Shown: positions 53,209 through 61,654 of the stretch, piece after piece
Numbering within the stretch: the first letter of the stretch is position 1
Layout: every line of letters begins with the position of its first letter
NCBI GenBank assembly: GCA_023383015.1
Contig: JAHDXW010000003.1
Location: forward strand, 62,001-126,000
DNA: 64,000 nucleotides
Direction of reading: 5' to 3'
Source of the DNA: Paracoccaceae bacterium
GTDB lineage: Bacteria > Pseudomonadota > Alphaproteobacteria > Rhodobacterales > Rhodobacteraceae
Position numbers and translations under genes: made by a program
Notes under the pieces: generated by a model
What the model saw: only the letters and a program-made list of their open reading frames with translations
Told to the model about the DNA's origin: nothing
The model's database searches: none

Positions 53209-54387
53209 TCAGATCCGTTCGATCGCGAGGGCCGTGCCCTCGCCCCCGCCGATGCAGATTGCCGCCAGCCCGCGCCGCAGGCCGCGCGCCTCGAGCGCAT
53301 GCAAAAGTGTGACGACGATTCGCGCGCCGGAGGCGCCGATGGGGTGGCCCAATGCGCAGGCGCCACCGTTGACGTTCAGTTTCTCGCGCGGCACGCCAAG
53401 TTCGGCCATGAAGGCCATCGGCACCACGGCGAAGGCCTCGTTGACCTCGAAGAGATCGACATCGGACACTTGCCAGCCGAGCCGTGCCATCAATCTGCGC
53501 GCCGCGGGGATAGGCGCTGTAGGGAACTTCGCGGGCGCCTGCGCATGGCCGGCATGGCCGAGAATGCGGGCGCGCGCATGCAGACCGTGCCGCCCGGCCG
53601 CGTCGGCCGAGGCGAGCATCAGCGCCGCCGCCCCGTCCGAAATCGATGAGGAATTGGCCGCCGTCACCGTGCCCCCGGTGCGGAATGCCGGTTTCAGCGT
53701 CATAATCTTCTCGGGGCGCGCGGTGCGCGGCTGCTCGTCCTCGGCCACGACCGTCATGCCCGCACGACCGCCGACCTCCACGGGGACGATCTCGGCCGAG
53801 AAGGCACCTGCCGCCTGCGCCGCCCGCGCCGCCTCAAGCGAGGCCAGCGCATAGGCGTCCTGGGCGTCGCGCGTGAACTGGAATGCCTCGGCGCAGTCCT
53901 CGGCGAAGGTGCCCATCAGCCGGCCGCGGTCGTAGGCATCCTCGAGCCCGTCGAGGAACATGTGGTCGAGTGCCTGGGCATGCCCCATCCGGGCGCCGGC
54001 GCGCATCCTGGGCAGAAGGTAAGGTGCGTTCGACATGCTCTCCATGCCGCCGGCGACGATGAGATCGGCGCGTCCCAGGGCGATGGCGTCGGCGGCATCC
54101 ATGGCCGCCTTCATCCCCGAGCCACACATCTTGTTCAGGGTCGTGGCTGGCACACCCTCAGGCAGGCCGGCGGCGAAGCCCGCCTGACGCGCCGGCGCCT
54201 GCCCCAGCCCCGCGGGCAGGACGCAACCCATCAGCAGCTCCTCCACCATTCCGGGCGTGGCCCCTGCCCCGGCGAGCGCGCCCCGGATCGCCGCACCGCC
54301 GAGCGCCACGGCCGAAAGCGGCGCGAGCGCCCCCTGGAAACCGCCCATCGCGGTGCGCGCCGCCCCTGCAATCACCACCTCGCGCAT
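53209..54387 (-). CDS. Acetyl-CoA acetyltransferase/3-ketoacyl-CoA thiolase
   Basis: This 392-residue thiolase has the acyl-accepting cysteine C88 in LNKMCGSGMKA, NEAF in VNEAFAVV, the histidine in GGACALGHPIGASGAR and the second cysteine in CIGGGEGTAL. It condenses or cleaves acetoacetyl-CoA or beta-ketoacyl-CoA. Specificity between biosynthetic (PhaA-like) and degradative (PcaF-like) types cannot be settled. The start ATG 54387 is divergent from the STAS gene. The gap of 211 bp to the hydrolase suggests separate transcription. Confidence 0.9.
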   Translation of the reverse strand: MREVVIAGAARTAMGGFQGALAPLSAVALGGAAIRGALAGAGATPGMVEELLMGCVLPAGLGQAPARQAGFAAGLPEGVPATTLNKMCGSGMKAAMDAADAIALGRADLIVAGGMESMSNAPYLLPRMRAGARMGHAQALDHMFLDGLEDAYDRGRLMGTFAEDCAEAFQFTRDAQDAYALASLEAARAAQAAGAFSAEIVPVEVGGRAGMTVVAEDEQPRTARPEKIMTLKPAFRTGGTVTAANSSSISDGAAALMLASADAAGRHGLHARARILGHAGHAQAPAKFPTAPIPAARRLMARLGWQVSDVDLFEVNEAFAVVPMAFMAELGVPREKLNVNGGACALGHPIGASGARIVVTLLHALEARGLRRGLAAICIGGGEGTALAIERI

Positions 54388-54483
54388 CCTGCCGCCTCCT
54401 CTGGTTGTCGCCGCCCCATTGCGAGAGATACCGAATGCTAACGACCGGCGTCTAGCGTGACCTCGACGCAATTGGAGGGTGCC

Positions 54484-54825
54484 ATGCAGCTACTGGCGAC
54501 GCCGGCAGGCGACACTCTGCTTGTCCGGGTCGACGCCGCCCGGATCGACGCCGCGGTCGCGATTGATTTCAAGGAACGCATGCGCGCGCTTGCGGAAGGC
54601 CCCTGGCCGGTCGTGTTGCTCGACCTCGGTAAGGTGGATTTCCTCGACAGTTCGGGCCTCGGGGCCGTGGTCGCAGTGCTCAAGCATCTCGGACCCGGCC
54701 GGCGGCTGGAGCTTGCCGCACTCGGCCCCACCGTGGCCAAGGTGTTCCGCCTCACGCGGATGGACGGCGTCTTCACCATCCACTCCGCCGTGCCCGAGGC
54801 GCTGCGCCTCAGGCCCGCGGTGTGA
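54484..54825 (+). CDS. STAS-domain anti-sigma factor antagonist
   Basis: This 113-residue single STAS domain has DFLDSSGLGAVVAVLKHLG; the serine pair at residues 56-57 is the usual phosphorylation site. Such proteins bind and inactivate anti-sigma kinases when unphosphorylated. The start ATG 54484 has GGAGGGTGCC just upstream. The kinase-like partner gene follows 27 bp downstream, forming a two-gene partner-switching module. No sigma factor or phosphatase gene is next to it. Confidence 0.88.
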   Translation: MQLLATPAGDTLLVRVDAARIDAAVAIDFKERMRALAEGPWPVVLLDLGKVDFLDSSGLGAVVAVLKHLGPGRRLELAALGPTVAKVFRLTRMDGVFTIHSAVPEALRLRPAV

Positions 54826-54852
54826 CAGCTCCGCCGACGGGCTGAGGATGGC

Positions 54853-55533
54853 ATGAACACGCGGGCCGGGCCTGGACAGGATGCCGCAACGTTCAACGGG
54901 CGGCGCGGCGGCGCGAGCGTGCGGGCAGGAGAGCGGTCGGCCAGGCTCGTGTACACGGTACTGGCGAGCGAGGGTCTCGCGGTGCGGGCCGGGCTTCGGA
55001 CGGTGACTGAAGCCCTTGCCGCCGCCGGCGTACCGGAAGGGCTGTGCGGGCGCGTCGAGATCGCCGTCGCAGAGGCGTTGAACAACGTCGCCGAACATGC
55101 CTACGACGGCGCCATGGGGCCGATCTGGCTGCAGGTCGGCCGCTGCCGACGCAGCGGCGACATCCTGTGCTGCATTGCCGATCGCGGCCGACCGATGCCC
55201 GATGCCGGCCTCCCCGCCGGCGTGTTGCCCGCGCTCGACACCGTACTCACCGGTCTGCCCGAGGGGGGATTCGGATGGTTCCTGCTCCGCGCGCTCGGAC
55301 GCGGAATCCGGTACCGCAGAGCCGGCGGGGTGAACCGTCTGCGTTTCCGTATCTCTCCCGAACCGGGCGAGGTCGCCTCGGTCGTTTCCACGGCGGAACC
55401 AGCGCCGCAGTCCTGCCACGGTTCCACCAAACCCGTGCCCGGCAGGGATGCGAATGATCACCTCGTAGCTGCGATGGCTTCCCCCGGTGCCGTGTGTCAT
55501 AGCCCCCACCCAGCGCGCGGCACCGGGGACTGA
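54853..55533 (+). CDS. RsbW-like anti-sigma serine kinase (HATPase_c)
   Basis: This 226-residue GHKL ATPase has the N box VEIAVAEALNNVAEHAYDG, a G1-like DRGRPMPD and a G2-like EGGFGWFLLRALG. The ATPase fold ends near residue 175; the remaining 50 residues are low-complexity and may be disordered or mark frame decay at the end. It should phosphorylate the STAS partner and bind a sigma factor. It is co-directional with the STAS gene and converges with the opine-dehydrogenase-like gene. Confidence 0.85.
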   Translation: MNTRAGPGQDAATFNGRRGGASVRAGERSARLVYTVLASEGLAVRAGLRTVTEALAAAGVPEGLCGRVEIAVAEALNNVAEHAYDGAMGPIWLQVGRCRRSGDILCCIADRGRPMPDAGLPAGVLPALDTVLTGLPEGGFGWFLLRALGRGIRYRRAGGVNRLRFRISPEPGEVASVVSTAEPAPQSCHGSTKPVPGRDANDHLVAAMASPGAVCHSPHPARGTGD

Positions 55534-55648
55534 GCTTCCGACCAGCGCCGCGCCCGGGCCGCATGGGCTGCCGGTGCGCGGGCCATCCCCTGCCATTCTG
55601 CAGGCCCGTCCGAGTCCTGAACGGTCCCTGCACACCAGGCTGACGTTG

Positions 55649-56806
55649 TCAGCCGCGGGCTGTCGGGGCAGCTGCAGGGCCAGGCGTCGCGCAGTCCTCC
55701 ACAAGACGGGGCAGCACCCCGGTTGCGGCTGCCGTACGCAGAGCGTCGAGCGACAGGGACGGCAGATCCATCGCGGCGAGAAGGCGGTTCTCGGCCGCGA
55801 AGTCACGCCCGTAGAGCGCCGAGAACACCTCCACCCCGATCCGGTGCAGGCGTGCAGGACGGCCGACAAGCTCTCCCAGCGTCGCGGTGACTTGCAGCCC
55901 GTAGGGCACGTCCTCGGTCACATAGCGGGTATCGGCCCCGACCGGACCGTTGCCGCCCTGTCCGCGACGGTGAATCTCCTGGTTCATCGCATGCACGCTG
56001 CCGCGCGGCACGTCGAACGACAGCTGGAAATGGTCGATGACCGAGCGCACCTCCAGCCCCAGCTCGGCAGCGATGGCCAGCCGTTCGGCATCGAGCGCCT
56101 CGAGCAGCCGGCCGACGGCCGGCGTCACGTTCCCCGACAGGGGCCACACCTCCCCGTTCTCGATCCGCGTCAGGTTGCAGAGCGATATGCCCATGTGGTT
56201 CTGCGGGTTGACGTTGCTGAGGGAGATTGCCAGCAGTCCGTTGCGCGGCACGAAGCGGTCGCCGAACAGCGCCTGGCACAGTGCCAGCCCCTCCCCGGCC
56301 ACAGCGGCGGGCAGGGTTGCCACGTCGATGCGCTTGCGCAGGGTGTGGAACTTCACGGCGTCACGGCCCTCGTTCTGGCGTGCCACTGCGAGCGTTGTAC
56401 CCCAGGTCACGATCGGCAGCGACACTCCGCGCGCGGCGAGCCGCGTGCCGAGGAAAAGCGCCGCGAACGACAGATGTGCGCTGAAGATCACGGGCTGGCC
56501 GGATCGGAGATGCGGGACGAGCGCGTCGATCACGGGCTTCAGGCCGAATCCCGGAACCGCGACGATGACCACGTCCGCGCCGCAAGCCAGCGCCTCGGCA
56601 TCCGTCGCGACTGCCGGCGCGAAGCTACCCTCGAGCGCGCCTGACGCCGCGAGCGGTGCCCCTGCCGCGATCGCCGCGGTGCGCCGGCCCGAGGGGGACC
56701 AGAGAACCGCACGATGGCCGGCCCGTTCGAGGAAGGCCGCCAATGCGAAAGCGGCAGCGCCGGCGCCGGCAATGCCGACCGTCAGCCTACTGGAAGCCAA
56801 TGACAT
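55649..56806 (-). CDS. Opine (octopine/nopaline) dehydrogenase-family protein
   Basis: This 385-residue NAD(P)-binding dehydrogenase has an N-terminal Rossmann stretch (LTVGIAGAGAAAFALAAFLERAGH), and the Odh domain includes SNVNPQNHMGISLCNLTRIENGE with the catalytic histidine region. Family enzymes reductively join an amino acid and an oxo acid, or run the reverse reaction. ATG 56806 follows GGGGAG at eight bases. It is the last gene of the right-hand operon, pointing to opine-like or N-substituted amino acid substrates. Confidence 0.8.
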   Translation of the reverse strand: MSLASSRLTVGIAGAGAAAFALAAFLERAGHRAVLWSPSGRRTAAIAAGAPLAASGALEGSFAPAVATDAEALACGADVVIVAVPGFGLKPVIDALVPHLRSGQPVIFSAHLSFAALFLGTRLAARGVSLPIVTWGTTLAVARQNEGRDAVKFHTLRKRIDVATLPAAVAGEGLALCQALFGDRFVPRNGLLAISLSNVNPQNHMGISLCNLTRIENGEVWPLSGNVTPAVGRLLEALDAERLAIAAELGLEVRSVIDHFQLSFDVPRGSVHAMNQEIHRRGQGGNGPVGADTRYVTEDVPYGLQVTATLGELVGRPARLHRIGVEVFSALYGRDFAAENRLLAAMDLPSLSLDALRTAAATGVLPRLVEDCATPGPAAAPTARG

Positions 56807-56868
56807 GGAAGGCACTCCCCACGCGGAATCTCTTGGCGGCGCATCCGAAGGGATGCCGGCCCGCGGCG

Positions 56869-58656
56869 TCAGCGGCCGACAGCATAGGCCTGCATCAGGC
56901 GCGGGGTGGCCGCAGCACGAAGGGTGCCATCGGCATCCCGTGCCGCAGCGGTCAGGCGGCCGGCCGTCCAGGCGTCGACCTGTTGCACGCGATGGCCGCG
57001 GTCACGCAGCAAGGCGAGCGTCGCCTCGCCGAGGCCGGCCTCGGCGACGAGGCGGCCCGGCTGGCACGAGCGCGGAAAGAACGACGACGGGAAATGCATG
57101 CTGTGGAAAAGCGGCGCGTCGATTGCCTCCTGCAGGTTCATCCCGTGATGGACATGCCGGAGGAAGAAGGCGAGCTGCCACTGGTCCTGCTGGTCGCCCC
57201 CGGGCGAGCCGAACGCAACCGCCGCGCCGCCCTGATGCAGGGCCAGAGAGGGGGTGAGGGTGGTACGGGGCCGCTTGCCGGGCGCGAGCGAGGCGGGCAG
57301 TCCGGGCTCCAGCCAGAACATCTGGGCCCGTGTGTTCAGGCAGAAGCCAAGGTCCTCGATCGCCGGCGAGCTTTGCAGCCAACCGCCCGACGGCGTCACC
57401 GAAACCATGTTTCCCTCGCCGTCCACGGCATCGAGATGCACGGTATCGCCCTTCACCTCTGAGAGATGGGCCATCGTCGGCTCGTACACCGCGTTGCCGG
57501 TGGCGCTCTGCCTGTCGAGAAGTGCGAGCGCAGCGACGCGCTGGGCCTCGAACCCCGGCACGCGACCCGGCCGCAGCTCCAGGCTGGCGTCCGCGCCGAT
57601 CTGCGTCCGCCTGGGTGCGGCGTAATCCTCCGAAAGCAGGGTCGCGAGCGGAACGTCGGTGAACGCCGGATCGCCATAATAGGCTTCGCGGTCGGCGTAG
57701 GCGAGCTTCATCGCCTCGGCCACTGTGTGAACGAAGTCGGGCCCGGCAGGGTCCATCGCCGCGAGGTCGATGCCGCGCAGGAGCGCAAGCGACTGCAGGA
57801 GCACCGGACCCTGCCCCCACGGGCCCGTCTTGGCCACGGTCCAGCCGTGGTAGTCGACGGTCGCGGGCGGCTCCCAGGACGCCTCCCACCGCGCCATATC
57901 CTCGCCCGTCAGCACTCCGCGGTGGCGCATGCCGCTGGCGTCCATGGCCTCGGTCCGGGCAAGGAAACGGTCCACAGCCTCGGCCACGAAGCCGCCGCGG
58001 AACGCGGCACGGGCTGCCTCGATCTGTGCCACGCGGCCTCGGGCCTGCCCGGCTGCTGCGAGGATGCGGCGCCAGGTTCGCGCAAGCGCGGGGTTGCGCA
58101 GCCGGCCGCGCGGGGATGGCGCGGTTCCGCCCGGCAGCCACAGACGGTGCGAACCAGACCAGTGCGCCTCGAAGAACTGCGCCATGCCGGCGATCATGTC
58201 GCAGACGGCGGCCAGCGGGGGGTGGCCCTGGTCCGCGTACCATATCGCGGGGCCGAGCACCCGCTCGAGCGGAAGCCGTCCGTAGTCCCGCAACAGGAGC
58301 ATCCACGCATCCCAGGCGCCGGGGATGACCGTGGCCAGAAGTCCGTCGCCGGGGATCAGCCTCAGCCCTTCGGCATGGTAATGCGCGATTGTGGCGGCCG
58401 CGGGGGCAGTGCCCTGCCCGCAGAGCACGCGCGGCCGGCCTTCGGCCGCGGCAAGCACGACCGCCGTCAGATCCCCGGCGGGGCCGCACAGATGCGGCTC
58501 GACAACCTGAAGCACCAAACCCGCGGCAACCGCCGCATCGAAGGCGTTGCCGCCTTCCTCGAGCATCTTCATTCCCACCGCCGAGGCGATCCAGTGGGTC
58601 GACGCAACCATGCCGTAGCATCCGGCAAGCTCGGGGCGCGTGGTGAATGTGGGCAT
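56869..58656 (-). CDS. Gamma-glutamyltransferase-family protein
   Basis: This 595-residue Ntn-hydrolase homologue has the autocleavage/nucleophile threonine T405 in VKGDTVHLDAVDGEGNMVS, and further family motifs include EEGGNAFDAAVAAGLVLQVVEPHLCGPAGD and GSPGGDQQDQWQ. No signal peptide is seen, unlike periplasmic GGT, so a cytoplasmic hydrolase for gamma-glutamyl amides or an acylase is likely. It follows the PcaC-like gene by 32 bp in the operon. Confidence 0.87.
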   Translation of the reverse strand: MPTFTTRPELAGCYGMVASTHWIASAVGMKMLEEGGNAFDAAVAAGLVLQVVEPHLCGPAGDLTAVVLAAAEGRPRVLCGQGTAPAAATIAHYHAEGLRLIPGDGLLATVIPGAWDAWMLLLRDYGRLPLERVLGPAIWYADQGHPPLAAVCDMIAGMAQFFEAHWSGSHRLWLPGGTAPSPRGRLRNPALARTWRRILAAAGQARGRVAQIEAARAAFRGGFVAEAVDRFLARTEAMDASGMRHRGVLTGEDMARWEASWEPPATVDYHGWTVAKTGPWGQGPVLLQSLALLRGIDLAAMDPAGPDFVHTVAEAMKLAYADREAYYGDPAFTDVPLATLLSEDYAAPRRTQIGADASLELRPGRVPGFEAQRVAALALLDRQSATGNAVYEPTMAHLSEVKGDTVHLDAVDGEGNMVSVTPSGGWLQSSPAIEDLGFCLNTRAQMFWLEPGLPASLAPGKRPRTTLTPSLALHQGGAAVAFGSPGGDQQDQWQLAFFLRHVHHGMNLQEAIDAPLFHSMHFPSSFFPRSCQPGRLVAEAGLGEATLALLRDRGHRVQQVDAWTAGRLTAAARDADGTLRAAATPRLMQAYAVGR

Positions 58657-58688
58657 CCCGGCTTCCCTCTGCTCCGCGTGCTGCTCGC

Positions 58689-59099
58689 TCAGCCCTGCGC
58701 GGCCTGGGCGTCGAACACCTCGCGCGCGACACGGAAGCTCGCGATCGCCGCCGGGACGCCGCAGTAGATCGCCGCCTGGAGGAACGCCTCGCGGATGTCC
58801 TCGCGGCTTGCACCGTTTGTCAGCGCGGCCCGGACGTGCTGGCGCAACTCCTCGGTCCGGTTGAGCGCCGTGAGCATCACCAGCACGAGCAGGCTGCGCG
58901 TCCGGCGGTCCAGCCCGGGGCGCGACCAGACCTCGCCCCAACAATAGGCCGTGGTCAGATACTGCATGTCCGCGCCGAACCCGTCGGCAGTGGCCATGGC
59001 GCGGTCGACATGAGCCTGGCCCATGATCTCGGCCCGGACCTTCAGGCCGCGCCTGAAAGCCTCGCTCTCCTGCATCGTCTCGCCTGTACCGGACATCAT
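58689..59099 (-). CDS. Carboxymuconolactone decarboxylase-family protein (PcaC-like)
   Basis: This 136-residue helical protein has GLKVRAEIMGQAHVDRAMATADGFGADMQYLTTAYCWGEVWSRPGLDRRTRSL and TEELRQHVRAALTNG...AIYCGVPAA, very close to PcaC. A single active-site histidine region and no CxxC redox pair separate it from AhpD. It would decarboxylate a lactone or related acid. ATG 59099 overlaps the upstream stop in an ATGA junction. In this operon the substrate may not be the classical carboxymuconolactone. Confidence 0.85.
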   Translation of the reverse strand: MMSGTGETMQESEAFRRGLKVRAEIMGQAHVDRAMATADGFGADMQYLTTAYCWGEVWSRPGLDRRTRSLLVLVMLTALNRTEELRQHVRAALTNGASREDIREAFLQAAIYCGVPAAIASFRVAREVFDAQAAQG

Positions 59100-60319
59100 C
59101 GCACCGCCTTCTGCTGACACAGCCGTTCCACGGCCCGCGCAAGAACCTGCGCCCCGAGGATGATGTCGGCGGGGTCGGTGTCTTCCTCGGGCGTGTGGCT
59201 GCGCCCGCCGATACTGGGCACGAACAGAAGGGCTGCCGGCATATGGGCGGCAAGGATCATGCTGTCATGCCCCGCGCCACTCGGCATCAGCAGTGCCGTC
59301 TCGCCGCAGTCGCCGGTGGCGGCCTCAAGCTCCGCGCGCAGCACCGGATCGGTGGCGATCGGCGGCAGGCGGGTCGTCACCTCGATGTCCAGATCGATCG
59401 AGTCCTCGCGGGCGAGCCGCTTTGCCGCGGACACCGCGGCAGCCTCGAGCGCATCGAGAACTGCCGGGTCGGTATCGCGGAGTTCGAGGATCATCTCGCC
59501 CGCCGCAGGAACGACATTCGCCGCCCCGGGCAGAAGCTTGACCGCACCAATGTTCCAGACCGAATGCGCCCCCCCCGCGGCGGCTAGCCCCTCGGCTGCC
59601 CAGACGGCGAGGCGGAACAGCGGCCGCGAGGCATCGAGGCGAAGGTTCATCGGAGTCGTCCCGGCGTGGTCGGGGCGGCCGGTGGTGCGCAGTGTCATCC
59701 GCCGGATGCCGGCAAATCCCGTGACGACACCGATCCGCCGCCCCTCGGCCAGAAGCCGCGGACCCTGTTCGATATGTGCCTCGACGAAGCCCAGGTATCG
59801 CCCCTGCGGCGCGGTGATCGGCTCTCCGGCAAGCCCGGTCGCGGCCAGCGCGTCCGGGAGCCGGGCGCCCGTGGCATCGCGTGCGGCCGCGATTTCGGCA
59901 GGCCGCAGCGCGCCCACGAAGGCCCGCGCCCCGAGGCAGGGCACCCAGGTGCCCTCCTCGTCCTGGAACGACACCGCGTCGACACCCACGGGCAGGGCGC
60001 CCCGCGCCCGGACGGCCCGCGCGATGGCAAGCCCGTAGATCACGCCCAGCGCCCCGTCGAGCCATCCTCCGTTCGGTACCGTGTCGCTGTGGGAGCCGAC
60101 GAGGACCGCCCTCCTCACCCCAGGCGTCATGCCGAGAACGGTGCCGTACCCGTCCATCCGCGTGTCGAGCCCGACGGCAGCCATCTCCGCGGCAAGCCAG
60201 CGCCGTGCGGCTATGTCGTCGGTCGACAGTGCGGGGCGATGGACGCCTGTGCCGCGGCGCCCGAAGGCTGCAAGCGCACGGAGGTCGGCAAGCAGCCTGT
60301 CGCCATCGATCTCGATCAT
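59096..60319 (-). CDS. Zn-dependent hydantoinase/N-carbamoyl-amino-acid amidohydrolase (M20 family)
   Basis: This 407-residue enzyme has metal-binding GSHSDTVPNGGWLDGALGV, the catalytic glutamate in SFQDEEGTWVPCLGARAFVG, HIEQGPRLLAEG and a late histidine in GGRSHTPEED. This is the AllC/HyuC/beta-ureidopropionase pattern, so it should cleave N-carbamoyl or N-acyl amino acids. ATG 60319 overlaps the aminotransferase stop by four bases. Together with the upstream amidohydrolase it suggests ureide or cyclic-amide degradation. Confidence 0.9.
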   Translation of the reverse strand: MIEIDGDRLLADLRALAAFGRRGTGVHRPALSTDDIAARRWLAAEMAAVGLDTRMDGYGTVLGMTPGVRRAVLVGSHSDTVPNGGWLDGALGVIYGLAIARAVRARGALPVGVDAVSFQDEEGTWVPCLGARAFVGALRPAEIAAARDATGARLPDALAATGLAGEPITAPQGRYLGFVEAHIEQGPRLLAEGRRIGVVTGFAGIRRMTLRTTGRPDHAGTTPMNLRLDASRPLFRLAVWAAEGLAAAGGAHSVWNIGAVKLLPGAANVVPAAGEMILELRDTDPAVLDALEAAAVSAAKRLAREDSIDLDIEVTTRLPPIATDPVLRAELEAATGDCGETALLMPSGAGHDSMILAAHMPAALLFVPSIGGRSHTPEEDTDPADIILGAQVLARAVERLCQQKAVR

Positions 60320-61521
60320 CGGGCGACATCCTTCTCCCCGGAGACCGGCGGTCGGCCGCCTGAGAGGGCCTCGATCCGCCGGCGCATTCGAGCGGCCGCA
60401 ACGACGAGTTGCGTGTCGCTGGCGCTGAAGGCGACACGGACGGTGCGATCGCAGGACGGTCCGAAGGTGATACCGGGAACCGCCGCCACTGCGTCCTCGC
60501 TGAGCAGGAGCTTGCAGAACTCGAGCGATCCGAGCCCGGTGGGCGCAATGTCCACGAGTGTGTAGAAGGCACCCGCCGGAGCGACCGGAACAAGCCCGGG
60601 TCCCAGTTCGGACACGAACAGTTCCGCCCGCCGTCGGAAGGTCGCGCACAGCCGTGCCACCGCCGACTGGTCACCCGACAGCGCTGCCTCGGCGGCCTTC
60701 TGCGAGGGTGTGGAGGCACAGCTGGTAACCGGCTCCTGCAGGCTTGCCGCGACCGGCCCGAGCCCGACGGGGCAGACCAGGAAGCCAAGCCGGAAGCCCG
60801 TCATGGCATAGCTCTTGGAAACGCCGGCCACCACGAACAGCCGGTCGTGAATGTCGAAGTCGGCGGCTGAGACATGAGGGGCAGAGAACACCATGTCCTC
60901 GTAGATCTCATCGCTGATCAGGTAGGTGCCGGTCGCGGCCGCGTGTTCGGCCAGGGCCTGCATGACCGCCGCGGGGAACACGGCACCCGTCGGGTTGCCA
61001 GGAGTGTTGACCAGGATGGCTTTCGTCCGCGGTCCAGTGAGACGGCGCAACTCCTCCATCGCCGGAAGATAGCCATCCCGCGGGTCGAGACAGTACCGAA
61101 CGGCCCGCGCACCGGCCAGGTGGCAGATGCTCTCGTAGTTCGGCCAGCCAGGATCGGGGATGAGCACCTCGTCGCCGGGATCGACCACCGACATCACCGC
61201 GGTGTAGAGCGCCCCGATCGCCCCGGTCGTGATGACCACCCGGTCTGCGGTGGCAGGATATGCCCAGCGTGCCGCGTAGCGCGCCGCCACCAGTTCGCGC
61301 AGCCGCGGCAGGCCCGCGTTCGGAGCGTAGCGCGTCCAGCCCTCGCGCATGGACCTGCAGGCCGCGTCGATGATCGCCGGTTCAACCGGACTGTCGGGTT
61401 CGCCAACCTCGAGATGGATCACGTCCGGCCGGCCGGCCGCCAGCGCCATGATCTCGCGGATCGCGGATCGGGGCATCGCCAGCGCGCGGGCGGCCGCAGA
61501 GCGTACCTTGGCCTGGGTCAT
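60316..61521 (-). CDS. PLP-dependent aminotransferase (class I/II)
   Basis: This 401-residue fold-type I enzyme has the PLP lysine in VVAGVSKSYAMTGFRLGF, the aspartate in YLISDEIYEDM and the asparagine in NTPGNPTGAVFP. It resembles AspC-like and 2-oxo acid aminotransferases of broad range. ATG 61521 is preceded by GGGAGGGAACGG. It would transfer the amino group freed in this operon to an oxo acid. A GC-rich hairpin-prone gap of 133 bp separates it from the M24 gene. Confidence 0.88.
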   Translation of the reverse strand: MTQAKVRSAAARALAMPRSAIREIMALAAGRPDVIHLEVGEPDSPVEPAIIDAACRSMREGWTRYAPNAGLPRLRELVAARYAARWAYPATADRVVITTGAIGALYTAVMSVVDPGDEVLIPDPGWPNYESICHLAGARAVRYCLDPRDGYLPAMEELRRLTGPRTKAILVNTPGNPTGAVFPAAVMQALAEHAAATGTYLISDEIYEDMVFSAPHVSAADFDIHDRLFVVAGVSKSYAMTGFRLGFLVCPVGLGPVAASLQEPVTSCASTPSQKAAEAALSGDQSAVARLCATFRRRAELFVSELGPGLVPVAPAGAFYTLVDIAPTGLGSLEFCKLLLSEDAVAAVPGITFGPSCDRTVRVAFSASDTQLVVAAARMRRRIEALSGGRPPVSGEKDVAR

Positions 61522-61654
61522 ACTATCCGTTCCCTCCCTTCGCCCGGCAGCCGGGGGGTGCATAGCCAACAGCCTGGCCGCCGCACGCCCCGGCCCCGCC
61601 GGGTCATAGCCGAAGTCTCCGACAGGCTGCGTGGCGGCCGGGGCCTTGCGCGCG

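Noticed and set aside
52215-54387. PcaD-like hydrolase and thiolase as a pca operon
   Set aside because: A 211-bp gap with its own putative promoter separates them, and pcaB, pcaG, pcaH, pcaI and pcaJ are absent.
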